Part shown: positions 36,166 to 47,517 of the stretch, piece by piece | Layout of the letters: the number at the start of each line of letters is the position of its first letter | Numbering within the stretch: the stretch's first letter is position 1 | NCBI GenBank assembly: GCA_030248295.1 | Contig: JASANH010001726.1 | Coordinates: forward strand, 310,001-374,000 | Source: Mesodorylaimus sp. YZB2_4 | Lineage: Eukaryota > Nematoda > Enoplea > Dorylaimida > Dorylaimidae | Direction: 5' to 3' | Length of the DNA: 64,000 nt | Program-made: the position numbers and the translations under genes | Notes under the pieces: generated by a model | What the model saw: the letters and a program-made list of their open reading frames with translations, nothing else | Database searches by the model: none | Told to the model about the DNA's origin: nothing

Positions 36166-37428
36166 ATGTCGAGACTATTCTTAATCGTCTCCTGCCTCAT
36201 CGCCCTGCCATTGATGACCAGCGCCGTCATTGGGCACGGCAGTAAGCTTCAACTTCTCAATGTCTTCAAACTTGGCTGCAGTAGCTCTCGTTTTTTTCAG
36301 AATATGACCAACAGTTTCTACCTTTTGACCTGCGTCCTGTTAGCGGATTCGTGGGAAAATGGGAGGCTACATCGGTCAGTGGCACTGGTGCCGAAAATTT
36401 TCCATTCGGAAAAATCGTAGACTTTGGTATTGATCCAGTGCCCATGTTTGGTGCTAGGGCACTCAATTATACGTAAGTGCCTCCACGAACTGACTACTTC
36501 CTTTGCGAATGTTCGTATCAGCCGTGCCTCATTCGCCCATGCTCCCTGAGTATTATTTTCTGGGTAAAACCACTATGATAATCTGTCTGATCTGTTAAGT
36601 TAGCATTGGTGATAACCGGCTTACGTGAGCCAGGGCCTTGTGTCGACGTTGATAGCAAAGCGGCACTGACTTCCTCGAGTGAAGTACACGGCTGGCTGGA
36701 AAACAATCCCACAGAGCAGGGCTCCGGTGTAGACTCTGCATGTTTCCCTTCTTGACAATCGACTGTCCCACCTCGGCTCCTTCACCTAGCCCCCAGCTAC
36801 ACGGTGTTTTGAAAGTCGCTTCTTAATTTTCGCTCACTCGTACTCTGCAGCAGGCACCTACAATTAATCATCTGTGTGGTGGGCTAAATTTTGTACTTCA
36901 AAACTTCGCTTACAGAGGCATAGGCTACTTCCCCCCCCCCCCCCACCCCAAACAGTTCTGTCATTTACTGCCTTACATCAAGTATGTCCCAATTTGTTTG
37001 CAAACAGTGGCACGACGTACGCTCCTGGCGAAGGCGTCTGGTCGAACGATACGCATATCGTGCACCAAGAATACGGATTCTTACCAGTTCGCAATAAAAC
37101 TAGGATCAATCCGCAAGTTTTGTTGGCTTTTTTGACAACAGCCATGGAAGGATATTCGATTGTGGAACTGGGTCTACTCGATGGAAATTCTATTCGCTTG
37201 GATTTGAATAAATTTATGTCAAGAAGTTTTCAAGTGAATATGAATGGCAATTTTCAAGTTTTTGAAGTAAGAAAGGGTGAATTTTTTCATCTTGTTCGTA
37301 ACTTGATGCATTTCTAGTTACAACGAGAATGGCGGCTGAATGGCGCATTCTTGGACCAACAGGTCAAAGCCCTGACCAGCTACGGCCGCTCGGATTTTAT
37401 CGTAACATATCAAAAGATTGCTCCCTAA
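36166..37428 (+). CDS. Secreted nitrobindin/THAP4-like heme-binding-domain protein
   Basis: Exons 36166-36241, 36301-36472, 37008-37266 and 37318-37428 (TAA) give 205 residues, in frame with consensus splice sites. Residues 1-20 form a strong signal peptide (MSRLFLIVSCLIALPLMTSA). The mature part has the order of the THAP4_heme-bd/nitrobindin-type beta-barrel: LRPVSGFVGKWEATSVSG, FPFGKIVDFGIDPVPMFGAR, then VHQEYGFLPVR (the H-x-E-x-GF motif), a VELGLLDG block and a final strand pair. Nitrobindins bind heme and can react with nitric oxide or peroxynitrite. Whether this secreted version keeps the iron-ligand histidine cannot be settled from sequence alone. The first exon lacks an obvious trans-splice acceptor. 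The family call rests on pattern recognition. Confidence 0.65.
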
Positions 37429-37713
37429 ACTAGGGCCTCGATTAAGAGTTGCTTTGCAGTTGCTTAATTCGCATATTTCATTGTGCCTCATTATTATGTC
37501 CCCGTGGAGAAATTCCTCTAAGCTAATGTATAGTTAGAAAACCTAAATATTTTGGGTAGTTTGTAAATTTTGAGGATATATTTATCGTTCGTCGTGGTTA
37601 TGTCTGGACTGCACATCGCTCTTACAGTAGGTGTACAGCAAAGCACAAAGCACGTAATTTATCCTGATATAGTGTTTTACTCCCTTCAATCTCAGTGACG
37701 TCACATCTCCATA

Positions 37714-37962
37714 TCAAGCGTTCTTCCCACCAAAATTGCATTTGGCCTTGCACTTTTGAGTTTCCACGCATGTTGAAAGTCCACAGTCCAGGACCGTCAC
37801 TTGTTGAGCTCCAATTTTGCAAACACCAACTTGTCTTGCACTGATGCACCAATCACAAATCGGCACCCAAACTGGGTACGTCCCAAGCTGGTACTTACAG
37901 TCCGCCTTGACCACAGGGATGATACAAAGAAATAGGACCAAATAAACAGGAATTACTTTCAT
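37714..37962 (-). CDS. Small secreted eight-cysteine protein 1
   Basis: Unrecognised family. 82 residues: a hydrophobic signal peptide (about 1-20, MKVIPVYLVLFLCIIPVVKA), then a 62-residue mature peptide with eight cysteines spaced C-x13-C-x2-C-x8-C-x11-C-x4-C-x5-C-x3-C. The same pattern, with two spacings shifted by one, and shared residues (LGT, CI....V.VC, CVE) occur in the gene at 39280-39519. An in-frame ATG 81 nt upstream (38043) exists, but starting there would bury the signal peptide, so 37962 is preferred. No introns are needed. An even cysteine number implies a disulfide-stabilised extracellular peptide; its role is unknown. Confidence 0.65.
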   Translation of the reverse strand: MKVIPVYLVLFLCIIPVVKADCKYQLGTYPVWVPICDWCISARQVGVCKIGAQQVTVLDCGLSTCVETQKCKAKCNFGGKNA

Positions 37963-38631
37963 TATTCTTTGCTTGTACGAAACTCGGGGATATTCGAAAT
38001 AATGTTCTTGAAAGCTTGACGCAGGTGTGATTCGAAAGTGCACTACGGCGAAAAAGCTTAACCCAACTCGCTCAAAACCACTTTAGGAAATACAGCTCCG
38101 GAAAAAGTTTATCAAATTGCCTGTAGGATCGAGAGAAATTGTTTAATTTATTGCACTTACTTATCAAACAATTATAAGTCATGCTTACAACCCCCTATTA
38201 GTAACAAAAGTGTGAGAATATGTGAGCTCTCACGAAGCCAAGAGAGAAAAGCTGCTGCAGCTAAACTCAAGCCCTGCTTGTGTCTCAATCGATAATAGTT
38301 ATAAGCTTTGAAAAAAATGTTTTGCTACTTTCTCTTTTGATCTCTGTCTGCGAATAAACGCGAATAAACTTGGGCCGCAGTACATACGATATGAATATGA
38401 TGCTATGAGTGCTATGAGCATCGAGGATACAGTAGCCTTACCAGTTGCCTGTGACCCTTACACATTGTGAAACTTGCAATAAGACCATCTCACAGTTCGG
38501 AGCGACTTCAAAAAGCACACGTCGCACGCGCAACGTATTGTTCATCGCCGGTTGTATAGCAAGTATAGATAGGCCCGCGAAACTTAAAAATTCAAATTAT
38601 TCCCTAATGGCCGTGTATAATACAGTTCCTT

Positions 38632-39100
38632 ACGGTAGGCCTCCCGTTTATTCAGGCACCTACTCACCCAACGTCTGTGGTCATCAGATGTGTAGACTGA
38701 GAATTAGATCTAGTCCAATTCATCCATCAAACATTTTGACGCCCATTGCAATACCGCTTGGTCCATATTACCTGAGGTGCTGAATGATGGTGCTTTTGCT
38801 CCACGCCAGAAACCTCAGGGGCCAACTAAGTCTGTCGACCTAGTCCATGGCCGAAACATCACCATGACGAGGTCGCGGTTTCGTGCAGAGTATCGATAAC
38901 CAGTCGAGCCTCTACACCACGCAATGTTTTCGTTCACTGTTGTACATTTTGTATTCTGATTTTTCTGATGGTGAGTTTGTGTGGCACCCCTAAGGGCTCG
39001 TCCCATAACGGCTGGGTTGAGACGGCTCCTTTTAGTAGGCCTCCCGTTACTTAAGGCACCTACCAGACCCAACGTCTGTGGTTATCAGATGTATGTGATT
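38632..39100. repeat. Direct repeat pair between the eight-cysteine genes
   Basis: The block 'taggcctcccgttta.t.aggcacctac...cccaacgtctgtggt.atcagatgt' occurs at 38635-38695 and again at 39035-39095 in the same orientation. It could be two copies of a short dispersed repeat, or the footprint of the duplication that produced the two genes. Confidence 0.6.
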
Positions 39101-39279
39101 TTGTGGGGTTTGAAAATTGTGTAATAAATTGTATTTATCAGTTGAGCACAACACTACCATTTACTGCACCAACCACAAGAGCACATACTTCACAATCTGG
39201 TCTGGCCCTAATATACAATACCTGCGTACTGTATTTCCAACGTAAGCATAAATTTAGGCTCAAAATGCCCGCAAATTCT

Positions 39280-39519
39280 TTATCTCTGACAGGTGGCCAT
39301 GCAGGAGGTCGGTTCCACGCATGAAGAGTAAGAACAGGCCACAATTTGCAATTCCCTAGTGCCATTGCAAACGGCCACTTGAGAATTCGTAATGCAAAAC
39401 TTGCATCCTCCACGGATCATGACTTCCAGCGTGCCCAATTTGTGCGGGCATTCCGGCTCCACCAAGCTTATTTGGAAAGCGCCAAGTATTAGAAGCGATA
39501 ATATACGCACAGAATTCAT
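39280..39519 (-). CDS. Small secreted eight-cysteine protein 2
   Basis: Paralogue of the gene at 37714-37962, same strand, about 1.3 kb apart. 79 residues: signal peptide (MNSVRILSLLILGAFQISLV), then C-x14-C-x2-C-x8-C-x10-C-x4-C-x5-C-x3-C. The ATG at 39519 lies a few bases after CCTTTCCTCAAG on the minus strand, a possible trans-splice acceptor. There is one N-glycosylation sequon (NGT). Outside the cysteines only about a third of positions match the first copy, which suggests rapid divergence. Function unknown; it is not assigned to any known cysteine-rich peptide class. Confidence 0.65.
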   Translation of the reverse strand: MNSVRILSLLILGAFQISLVEPECPHKLGTLEVMIRGGCKFCITNSQVAVCNGTRELQIVACSYSSCVEPTSCMATCQR

Positions 39520-39774
39520 TTTCTTGAGGAAAGGGCGGACAAAGACTTGGAGAAAACAGCAAAACCACTACGTTTTCCCTACAGGAAAGCGCTGACGCCA
39601 ATGCAAAGAGATACATTAGTAGAAAAAAATGGAGAACTGTCTTGCATATGATGTTGTAATTTAAAGCAGAAAAGGTTGTGAAAGCACTTTTTCAAGATTT
39701 TATCTTGTATGACGCTTAGCTTTCAATAACTTTAAAAAACCAAGGTGCAAATCTACTACACCGTAAGTTGTTTC

Positions 39775-39955
39775 AGGTCATGTCATGTCGTGTCATGTCA
39801 TACTTTATCCATAGCCAAGCACTATACAGCGCACTCGAGGGCTAAGGAACGCACATTTGACAATCATTTTTTACCGAGGCGGGAGTCGAACCCTCCCCTG
39901 TTAAGTGCGCACCCAGCGTGAGAGGTAGACGCCTTAACCCGCTTGGTTTCATCTG
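39775..39955 (-). repeat. SINE-A copy
   Basis: Most complete minus-orientation copy. It has a simple tail 'tcatgtcatgtcgtgtcatgtcat', the body 'ccatagccaagcactata...ctcgagggctaagga', then the reversed tRNA-like head with B-box ('cgggagtcgaaccctcccc') and A-box arm ('gtgagaggtagacgccttaacccgct'). It matches 3609-3790 almost end to end. Confidence 0.75.
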
Positions 39956-41511
39956 TACAGTTTTTATAACTGCTGAGCAATGCTAATGAATCGAAAAAAT
40001 TATGGAACTACAGTACGAACTGTATGAAAAAAGCAACTACTGTGATTATTTTAATAATACCATGAAGAAATAATCATTTAATGAGTCTAAAGTAGAGAAA
40101 TTATTTGAAGCAGAAAATTTAAATGAAGCAGCACAATTTTGGCATCGAAATTTTGAGGCGATCTCTGCTCGTGCAACATGTTGCATTGGGACAGGGACAT
40201 GACCAGAAGGGGGAAGTGGGCTTTCATGCGTCCATGATCGTTCTTCCATTCTTAGGGGAATTCATTGACGTACTGTACCCGTACAGTACTGTGTTCATAA
40301 GTTTGTAGACACCGTGCTTATTACTCGATCTTAAAAGCAGGTCAGACACGTTGGTTGTAAGTTCGGGGCTAATACATTTGGTACCTACTTGGTTGTGTCG
40401 CCTATGAGCGCGTGCACTGGAGCAAGGTGGTTTATACGGTACCTCGCACAATGCTCGTAGTTGTCTCTGACAAAGACTTGCAACTGAGGGGCCCCTCGCT
40501 AGGAGGGCAAAACAAAAAAAATTTCAGTGCGCACCCTGCCCCCTCCTCTGCGAGTCTAACTTGAAAATTCTGAGGAGATCCCCTTGGTCGTACTGCCTCA
40601 AATTTCTTGATGCTTCCTGGAAAGGCGCTTCTTCCTGGCATCCTACTGAATCACCACCATGAATAACGGTTGTCCTAGTCATGAGAATTACAGAAATGGC
40701 TCAGATACTGTACGAACGGCTCATGGCTTTTAAGAAATATTCGATGTCAAGCCGTGCAGACGACTCATGCTAACAAACGACGAAGCATACGTCACCTTCT
40801 CCCGTTCAACATATTTTCAGAATAGCCGATAGAGCAATAAAATTAGTCAAACCTAAGAGTTAACAGGCTGTGTGTGGAAATACTCCCACTGTACATCCGC
40901 GGCTATCTACACACATTTAACCAAGCTTTAAGAAAAGCAATTCGGTATTACTGCCTGGATACATCTCTGAAGCTAGCGCGTCGTACATAGGTAAGCACAG
41001 AAAGTTGCTTAGTTGCTTTGATACCATGATCGCCCCAGAGCGACCATAAGATCCAGATCGCTGCTTCCTCCTGCTTTTTTGCAGCCTTTTCTAAGCCAGA
41101 TCCGCAGTGCCCAATTATATAGTCAGTTTTTTTGAGCGTCTGTTCATAGCGGACTTCTGAAAAAACATCTGGTCCCGCCACACTGCCAGGTGCGACGTTT
41201 TGTGCGCAATTATCGGAAATCTGATCAGGGTGTGAGGTCTAAACACGATCTATAGCTGTTTTTGCTATCGGCTGACAAATAATGCAATGCAGCTCATCCT
41301 AAATCATAGTCTCTTTGTCTTGTAAGCTGAGTGAAGACGCAAAAAATCAAACACTGTCTGTTGCTTGCTTGCTGCGGTAGTCGTGCTCAAATATGTCTCA
41401 CTGGATAAACAAGCATCGAAATAAGGAGCCGTATTTATATTTGCATGAGCCATGACACAGCGCCCAATAACACGAATCAAAAGTTTTTGATTTCAGCCAA
41501 GTGAACAGAAA
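39956..41511. other. Spacer without supported genes
   Basis: No conserved frame seen on either strand. TTTTTGATTTCAG at about 41483-41495 is a good trans-splice or leader-intron acceptor for the gene starting at 41512. Confidence 0.4.
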
Positions 41512-44500
41512 ATGCATCGACTTGCAGTCCTTTTGCTCTGGTGCCAAATTGCGATTGTAAACGCAGAGGACTTGGAATTTCCTTCCAATATTTTGTCAAG
41601 CGCTTCAGCCAACCTCAATGGTAAGGGCCATTATGTTCTATAATAGTAATAGGACACGTGGGGGGGGGGGGGGAAGGGATGGAACATGTAGGAGTTTTTG
41701 ATGGCAGACGGGAAGGGACTGATTCCATTTTTACAAGCCATCAACTCTGTGTTAACACAGGAGGCACAACTTTCGTCCAGTCATTCAATTACCACGCTGA
41801 TGCCCTGGTCACCCATATTATGGTCATAACCACTTCAGCCAACCAATGCCAGGTCACCATCACGGTTGCTGGGCCTACGCTCGCTCAGGATCAAATAACA
41901 GTCTCTCACAGCCAGCCTACATTCTACAATGTCGCCGCCAGGGCAAACGAGGGCATCAAGCTGGAGGCCGAATGCGACATTGTGGTCTATGGACTCAGTC
42001 AACGCACTGAACGGTCAGCTGATGCGTGGTTGGCATTGCCAGTGAACGAATCGGCAACTGACTACGTTATTCTCGGTGTCCAACCCTTTGTCTACCATCC
42101 CGACTATCCACCTCAACTAAGCACAGTGGCTGTCGACGACGGCACTCAATGCACGTATACTTTTCCAAACAGCTCACAGCGGGCGATAACACTGAACGCA
42201 TTACAAGTGGACGCATTGGTCAGCGACTTAGATTTCACTGGCACAAAAATCAGCTGCAATAAAAAGGTGGGCGAATGTGATGTACTGTAGGCAGGTGCAG
42301 GTATTAATGCTGTGCCGGCAAAGGCGTGAGTCTTATCATATCACTCAGATACAGTATTATGCATAGTCTATGGCCACTTTTGCAAAGTGCCCCAAAATCC
42401 CATTCACCGCTGTGATGAGGTCAAACTGACAACCCAGCCCGCAACTCTACCCCACAACTTCCCCCCCCCCCCCCAGTATTATTGGGGTAGGATCAGTTTA
42501 GAGAGGAATCTGAAGCTTGTAAACTGCATTTCAACCGACGAACCCTTTTTTAAACTCTTTTTACTCTGTCTACTTTCGCGGCATGTTTGGCTTACAACTG
42601 ATCAACAGTCAAAGCCTAAAGAACAGTGTTGGGGTCGTCCTCAGGCAGCTTGCTGTTGTGTTTGACCGGAAATGTGTCCACATATGAGCGGTAAAGGACC
42701 AGGCGCCAGATTTACCGTTGAGGGTGGGCTCTGAACCACTGTTAGTGATTGCCATCCAGGGCTGTATACTCTGGTTTCTGTCTCTTCGTTTGACGAATCC
42801 CAGTTGCGGTAAAGACCATTGCGTTCAGTCATCGACAGATTTTAGTTTTCACAAAACAATTTCTCTTGTTGCCGACCAAATCCCGAGATGCTCGCTACTG
42901 AACAATACCTGAACGCGTAGATGAGCATGCATCCATCTGATCGTAAGTTCTGTAGTAGATGTGTTTGGCCTATGGAGAAGGTAGTGTGTCTGGTTGCCTC
43001 AGCTGGCCGCCGTATGTATGGAGCAGCATGTGGTTGCCTTGACTGGCCGCCGCATACAGCGTATCAGGGCACTCTTTTACTTTGGTCCCCCAACGCGTGC
43101 GCACGCGCACTCGCGCGCAGTTATTCTGTTAGCCGTGACATTAGAAATGAGATTCAGATTCAGATTCAGACTGGCTTTGGTACCCATCGTGAACATTTGG
43201 AAGAATATATTTACGAGTTTATGTGGCGATACCAGTGTAATGGGCGGGATATTTTGTACCATTTTTGGCATGCTGTGTCGTTGCGTTATCCTGTTGTGTG
43301 AACTTGGTGAAAACTGACGTGAAAATATCTCCTTCCATCATTGAAAACATTGACAAATAAGGAATACAAGTGGGCTAAGTATTCTGTTTCTTCGGAGGGA
43401 GGGCTCAGAGGGAAGGGAGGTTTAGACCACCCCGAGCACGCCCTCCCAATGGCGATGAATCCATTTAGGCTCGGGGGGTCTGGGGGGCAGAGCCCACCAG
43501 GGCCGAAATGCTGCGGAGAGCGCGGAGCGCTCGACGCAGCAATTGAGGGCCGTGTCATATTGGGATTTTGGCTAGCGGTTTTTTGTAGCGCTAGGCCCTG
43601 CAAAAATTTTTTCGGTTTCTTGGCGGTCGGTTAGTCGGGAATCTTTCATGTGAAGGCGATCGTGTTTGTAATTCATACATAAGTGACTGAAAATCGTCGT
43701 TTTGTAAAGGTCCGTTAGCTCAGTCGGTAGAGCGTCGATTCTTGAATCCGGGGGTATTCGTGCTGTGCGGGTTCGAATCCGAAACATCTCTAATCTCATA
43801 TCGACCTTTGGAAGAATGTCTGCTACGAGCGCGAATGTGCACGGCTAACAGAAATAGTTGACTGGAAGAGTTGGGGGACCAAAGTAAAAGAGGGCCCGTA
43901 TCAGTTGCCTTCGTTGGCCGCTCGATACGCTTCTCCAGGCGAGGCAGAAACCCGTCGAGTTGATGTCTCAGGCACCTACGACTAGGTGGCCTGCCTGTAG
44001 GGTTTTTGAGACCGTCCGCTCCCCGCAGTATCTTCTCAAATGTAGGGCTATCTCGCCTATATGAGTTCGGCGCTCGCCATATCCAACCTTATCAGACGTC
44101 CAACCGCAAGGCAGTTAGGTATCAATAGTAAATGAGTCATTTTGAAGAAGCGTGGATGCATGCGGCTTAAACATCAGACCCTTTCCTTTCAGATCAGAGT
44201 CTGAATTTGCTGGGTCTTAATTGTACAAAGCTCTCTTTATTGCCTTATTCTTTCAGGTATCTGTTTTCAGCGGCACACGCTGCACTCCAATGGTACCCAA
44301 CTGTAACACATGCGACTTCATGGTCGAACAAATTCCGCCTGTCCAGTCGTTCGGACAACAGTTTGCATTGGTCCCCATCGATGAACACTGCATCGAAGCC
44401 CCAGCCTGCTGCAACGACCCTGCTTTTTGCTCCCGGTGCACTGAGGTCTTCCGCGTTGTTGCTGCTGAAGATGGCACAATGGTCGAGTGGACTGGATCTC

Positions 44501-44982
44501 AGAGCAGTGGCTCCGTCAATTTGCAGTCTGGCCAATCCGAATACGTCCTGATCCCGAAGAGTGAGGTGGCGAGCCTGAGCAGCAGCAAGCCCGTTCTGGT
44601 GGGCCACTACTTCAGCAGCAGTTTGTACAACGGGCCGAACAACACCGCCGGTGATCCCTCGTTCGCTCTGGTACCCCAGATTCAGCGCTACAAGCACAAA
44701 TATCGCGGAGTGACCTGCTTCCCTGGCTTCGATACTGATCACGCTACGTTGACCGTAAAACAAGGAACCAGTGGCCAGTTGAAACTAAATGGAGTCGCCG
44801 TCTTGAATGCTAACCATGCCCTCCCCGTTCCTGGCACCAACCTCGAAGCCTTCAAGTACCAGTTTAACTGCAGCGGAGGACCCCTCTCGTTTGTGATTGA
44901 ACACGATGGAAATGAGAAGTTTGGCTTGGTCTTGTACGGGGTTGGGTTCAGGGCTTCTTATGGTCTGGCTGGTGGCATTTGA
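41512..44982 (+). CDS. Secreted IgGFc-binding-domain protein
   Basis: Exons 41512-41620, 41761-42266 and 44257-44982 (TGA) give 446 residues, with all junctions in phase. A signal peptide (MHRLAVLLLWCQIAIVNA) is followed by one IgGFc-binding-type domain that fills the rest of the protein. It includes GGTTFVQSF near the start, VYGLSQR, AWLALPVNESATDYVILG, FTGTKISCNKKVSVFSG across the exon 2/3 junction, C-T-P-x3-C-x2-C-DFMVEQIPPVQSFG, and a C-terminal VIEHDGNEKFGLVLYGVGF. In mucin-like FCGBP proteins this domain precedes VWD repeats; here it stands alone, so an extracellular or mucus role is only inferred. The start is supported by TTTTTGATTTCAG 17 nt upstream. Intron 2 is 2.0 kb and repeat-filled. 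Confidence 0.85.
42955..43085 (+). repeat. Dispersed repeat shared with 46310-46405
   Basis: 'gtgtttggcctatggagaaggtagtg...ggttgcct.a.ctggccgcc.tatg.a.ggagca..atgtggttgcc' appears here and near 46310 in the same orientation. Its nature is unknown; it lies in intron 2 of the IgGFc-binding-domain gene. Confidence 0.6.
43709..43790 (+). pseudogene. tRNA-like sequence, probably a tRNA pseudogene
   Basis: Begins GGTCCGTTAGCTCAGTCGGTAGAGC, with a perfect GCTC/GAGC D stem, and has a B-box GGTTCGAATCC. However, the acceptor stem cannot pair, the T stem is weak, and the anticodon stem is replaced by a GATTCTTGAATC palindrome with a long insert. It is either a decayed tRNA or the head of another SINE. 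Confidence 0.5.
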
Positions 44983-46527
44983 GAATGTCAGCCGAGACGA
45001 CTAGCGGAGTCAGAGTCAGTAATAGAAAATGCCAGTGTAGTTGTAAGAGTCTCAGTCAGTGGTGAAATGACTGGAAGATGGGTTAAATGAATATCAGTTG
45101 TTTCATTCTCGGTTTTTCCAAAACAGTTCATCCAATATGCCAGATCAGATCCATACTTCCGCTTTGTAAACACATTTCTTTCCGACAAGACTGACATGGG
45201 CACGCAGAAAATTCACACTCGCTGCGTCCACTGCAAGATTCTAGCACAGGCGAATCTTGAGTAGAACAGATACAATGTTGGTCCAGCAGATTGCAGCAGT
45301 CAAATAATAATAAACACGCGGTTCCACTCTTTCTGTCGTTCAGTACGGTGTCTTTCATAAACAGGATTTTTGAGGAAGAAACTGTAAAACAATTCGTCAA
45401 CAAGGAGTTTGAATCCTTGTTCGTTTCAAGCCAACAGGCGCAGGAGCAGGCCAACAGGTTTTGACTGTCCCACGCGCACCTGACCCGACGCTGTGCACTC
45501 ATCTGTTATCTAAGGGGGAGGTGTAATGATTTCGGACAAAAACGGACTGGGCAGGGTAGGCTGGCGAAGAGAGGGTGTCCGCTTTTCGGCCCCTGGCTGC
45601 ACGCTGTAGGCTGCCAGCCTCTAAAGTAGCCCATTGGCAGAAAGTCAATGTGACCGTCCCGGGTTTTGCTTTATGCTATAATAGCTCTGATAGCGCAGCA
45701 TTTCACAAACTTTAATGTATCGGCTTCAGCTGCGATATCCCTTTTTTTGGGGTGAGAGTCTTCATTTGTGGACTTCATTATGGTGAAATGGATGGGGTGG
45801 CCAGTAGCGGGCAGAGGTTAGGAAAGGCCCTCAGGTGGGTTGGACTGCGAATTTTAGCTGCCTGCATGACGAGGTACTCGGTACTACGCCAGACAAGGAT
45901 ATTTTGGCCGGAATTCATATCAGCTGTCGGTCGCTGGCCCGTTCCCTCAAGCCGATCCGGTGGGCCCATTCATCGGTCGATGCTAAGCTAGAACTTCCTC
46001 TGGATCGTCTAGGATTCGTACGGAACATTGACTTTTGTCATCGACAATGCGCAATCTTGATGCATATGGTTTATCGAATATCATTTTGAAAAATGGCGCT
46101 GCTTCCGTGAAATACTCACGATCAGATTTAGACCGCTTGCATCATTGACCACATTTTCCTCAGCAGCAAAAATTTAGAATAAGCTCAGGCAGCGTGCTAG
46201 AGGGCAACAGGAAGTACAGTCTAACCTGTTGAGGGAAAAGCTTTGCCGCTCTTAACCCAGGATTTTTCATCATCGTTTCTGGCCAAATCCTTCTCTGCAT
46301 TCACTCTGTAGTAGGCGTGTTTGGCCTGTGGAGAAGGTAGTGCATTTGGTTGCCTTAACTGGCCGCCTTATGCACGGAGCAGTATGTGGTTGCCCTGCCC
46401 GGCCCCCCCCACCCGCCCTCCGTCCCCCCTCGCCGCCCGCCCGCCCCGCCCCCCCGGGGGGGGGGAACCCCCCTCGGGCGGCCCCCCCGCCCCCCCCCGC
46501 CTGCGCCCCCCCCCGGGGGGTTTTCCG

Positions 46528-46566
<39 letters not shown>

Positions 46567-47517
46567 TATTACAACTCGCTCAAACTTAGCTTCTGGTTTT
46601 TTTGCTGTTGCTACACCATCTGGCTACCTATCGGCTTCTTGCTTGATCCGGATAAAATCGTTGATGTACGCCACCTTGACCACCTTAAAAGGCCTGAGGA
46701 TTGGATACTTTGTCATACTGTTCAAGCTCATCATTACTCCAGACGCACTACATTTTCCTATGAAGGAAAGGCAAATTTACTCTGAATACCTAATTATCAT
46801 TTTATATTTTAAGTAGTGCGAAGCAAGCACATGCGCTCTAGAGATAGGAGACATGATAAATAAAAAAGAAACATCAAAAAACCATTCTGGAAATGTGAAT
46901 GCAAAAATAATCGTAGAAATAGCTTTCGTATAGAAGACCTCACAAACTTTGGTGAAAATTATTACCTACTCGAGCTCCGGCTCTATCTGTGCTTTAAAAG
47001 TTTTCCGCCTCTAGTAATAACTTTTTGAAATAATGCCCGCATGAATTAAATTCAATTGCCTTAGCCTTTGACTCTTGTCTAGAGCCCTGCAAACCCGTGG
47101 GACCCTCGCTCGACTAATCATCGAATGACCCTGGGCGGGGCAAGGACGAGCGCACGCGTATCCTCAGCAACAGCTCTGGTCACGTCATAAATAGATCTAG
47201 TTATCATAAAATGATGCGCTTGGACAATCTTTGTTCAGCTGTCAAAGCATCTTTCATCGCTGTGCGTTCGCTTTCTGAACAGGACATCGAACAGTTGTTG
47301 AAAATGTCCAAAGAGGAGGCCCCTTAGCCTTCAACCAGCACCACAAAGCATCAAACTGATCAAGACCTTGCCAAAGACCCTCTGGGAAACCCTCTGGGAC
47401 CCTCTCACGCCTGGGAAAATCTTGTCGATAAAGTGAGTGTCGCTGGCTGGAAAGAAGCCCTGAGCGATCCATTTTATCATGTTTCTCGCTGTTTTATATT
47501 CACCAAACAATTCGCAG
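44983..47517. other. Spacer; probable location of the missing 5' part of the channel gene
   Basis: No confident exon. A minus-strand cysteine-rich frame (45502-45128, 124 codons) has no splice context or relatives in the window and is not called. The stretch 47222-47415 contains frames and a GT site that could precede the channel exon at 47518, but they encode no membrane helix. A short minus-strand coding-like patch around 46760-46580 is interrupted by a stop. Confidence 0.35.
46400..46566. repeat. Long C-rich tract
   Basis: About 165 bp, nearly all cytosine with scattered G runs, ending in an uninterrupted run of about 38 C. Open frames through it merely read poly-proline/glycine. It could form i-motif/G-quadruplex structures, and its exact length is likely to be a sequencing or assembly artefact. 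Confidence 0.8.

Noticed and set aside
43709..43790. Functional tRNA gene
   Set aside because: The acceptor and T stems do not pair and there is no proper anticodon loop.
45128..45502. Minus cysteine-rich frame as a third secreted peptide
   Set aside because: No signal peptide, irregular cysteines, and no similarity to the two eight-cysteine genes.
46321..46816. Long proline/glycine-rich open frames
   Set aside because: All three plus-strand frames through the poly-C tract stay open merely because the tract cannot encode stops; there is no coding signature.
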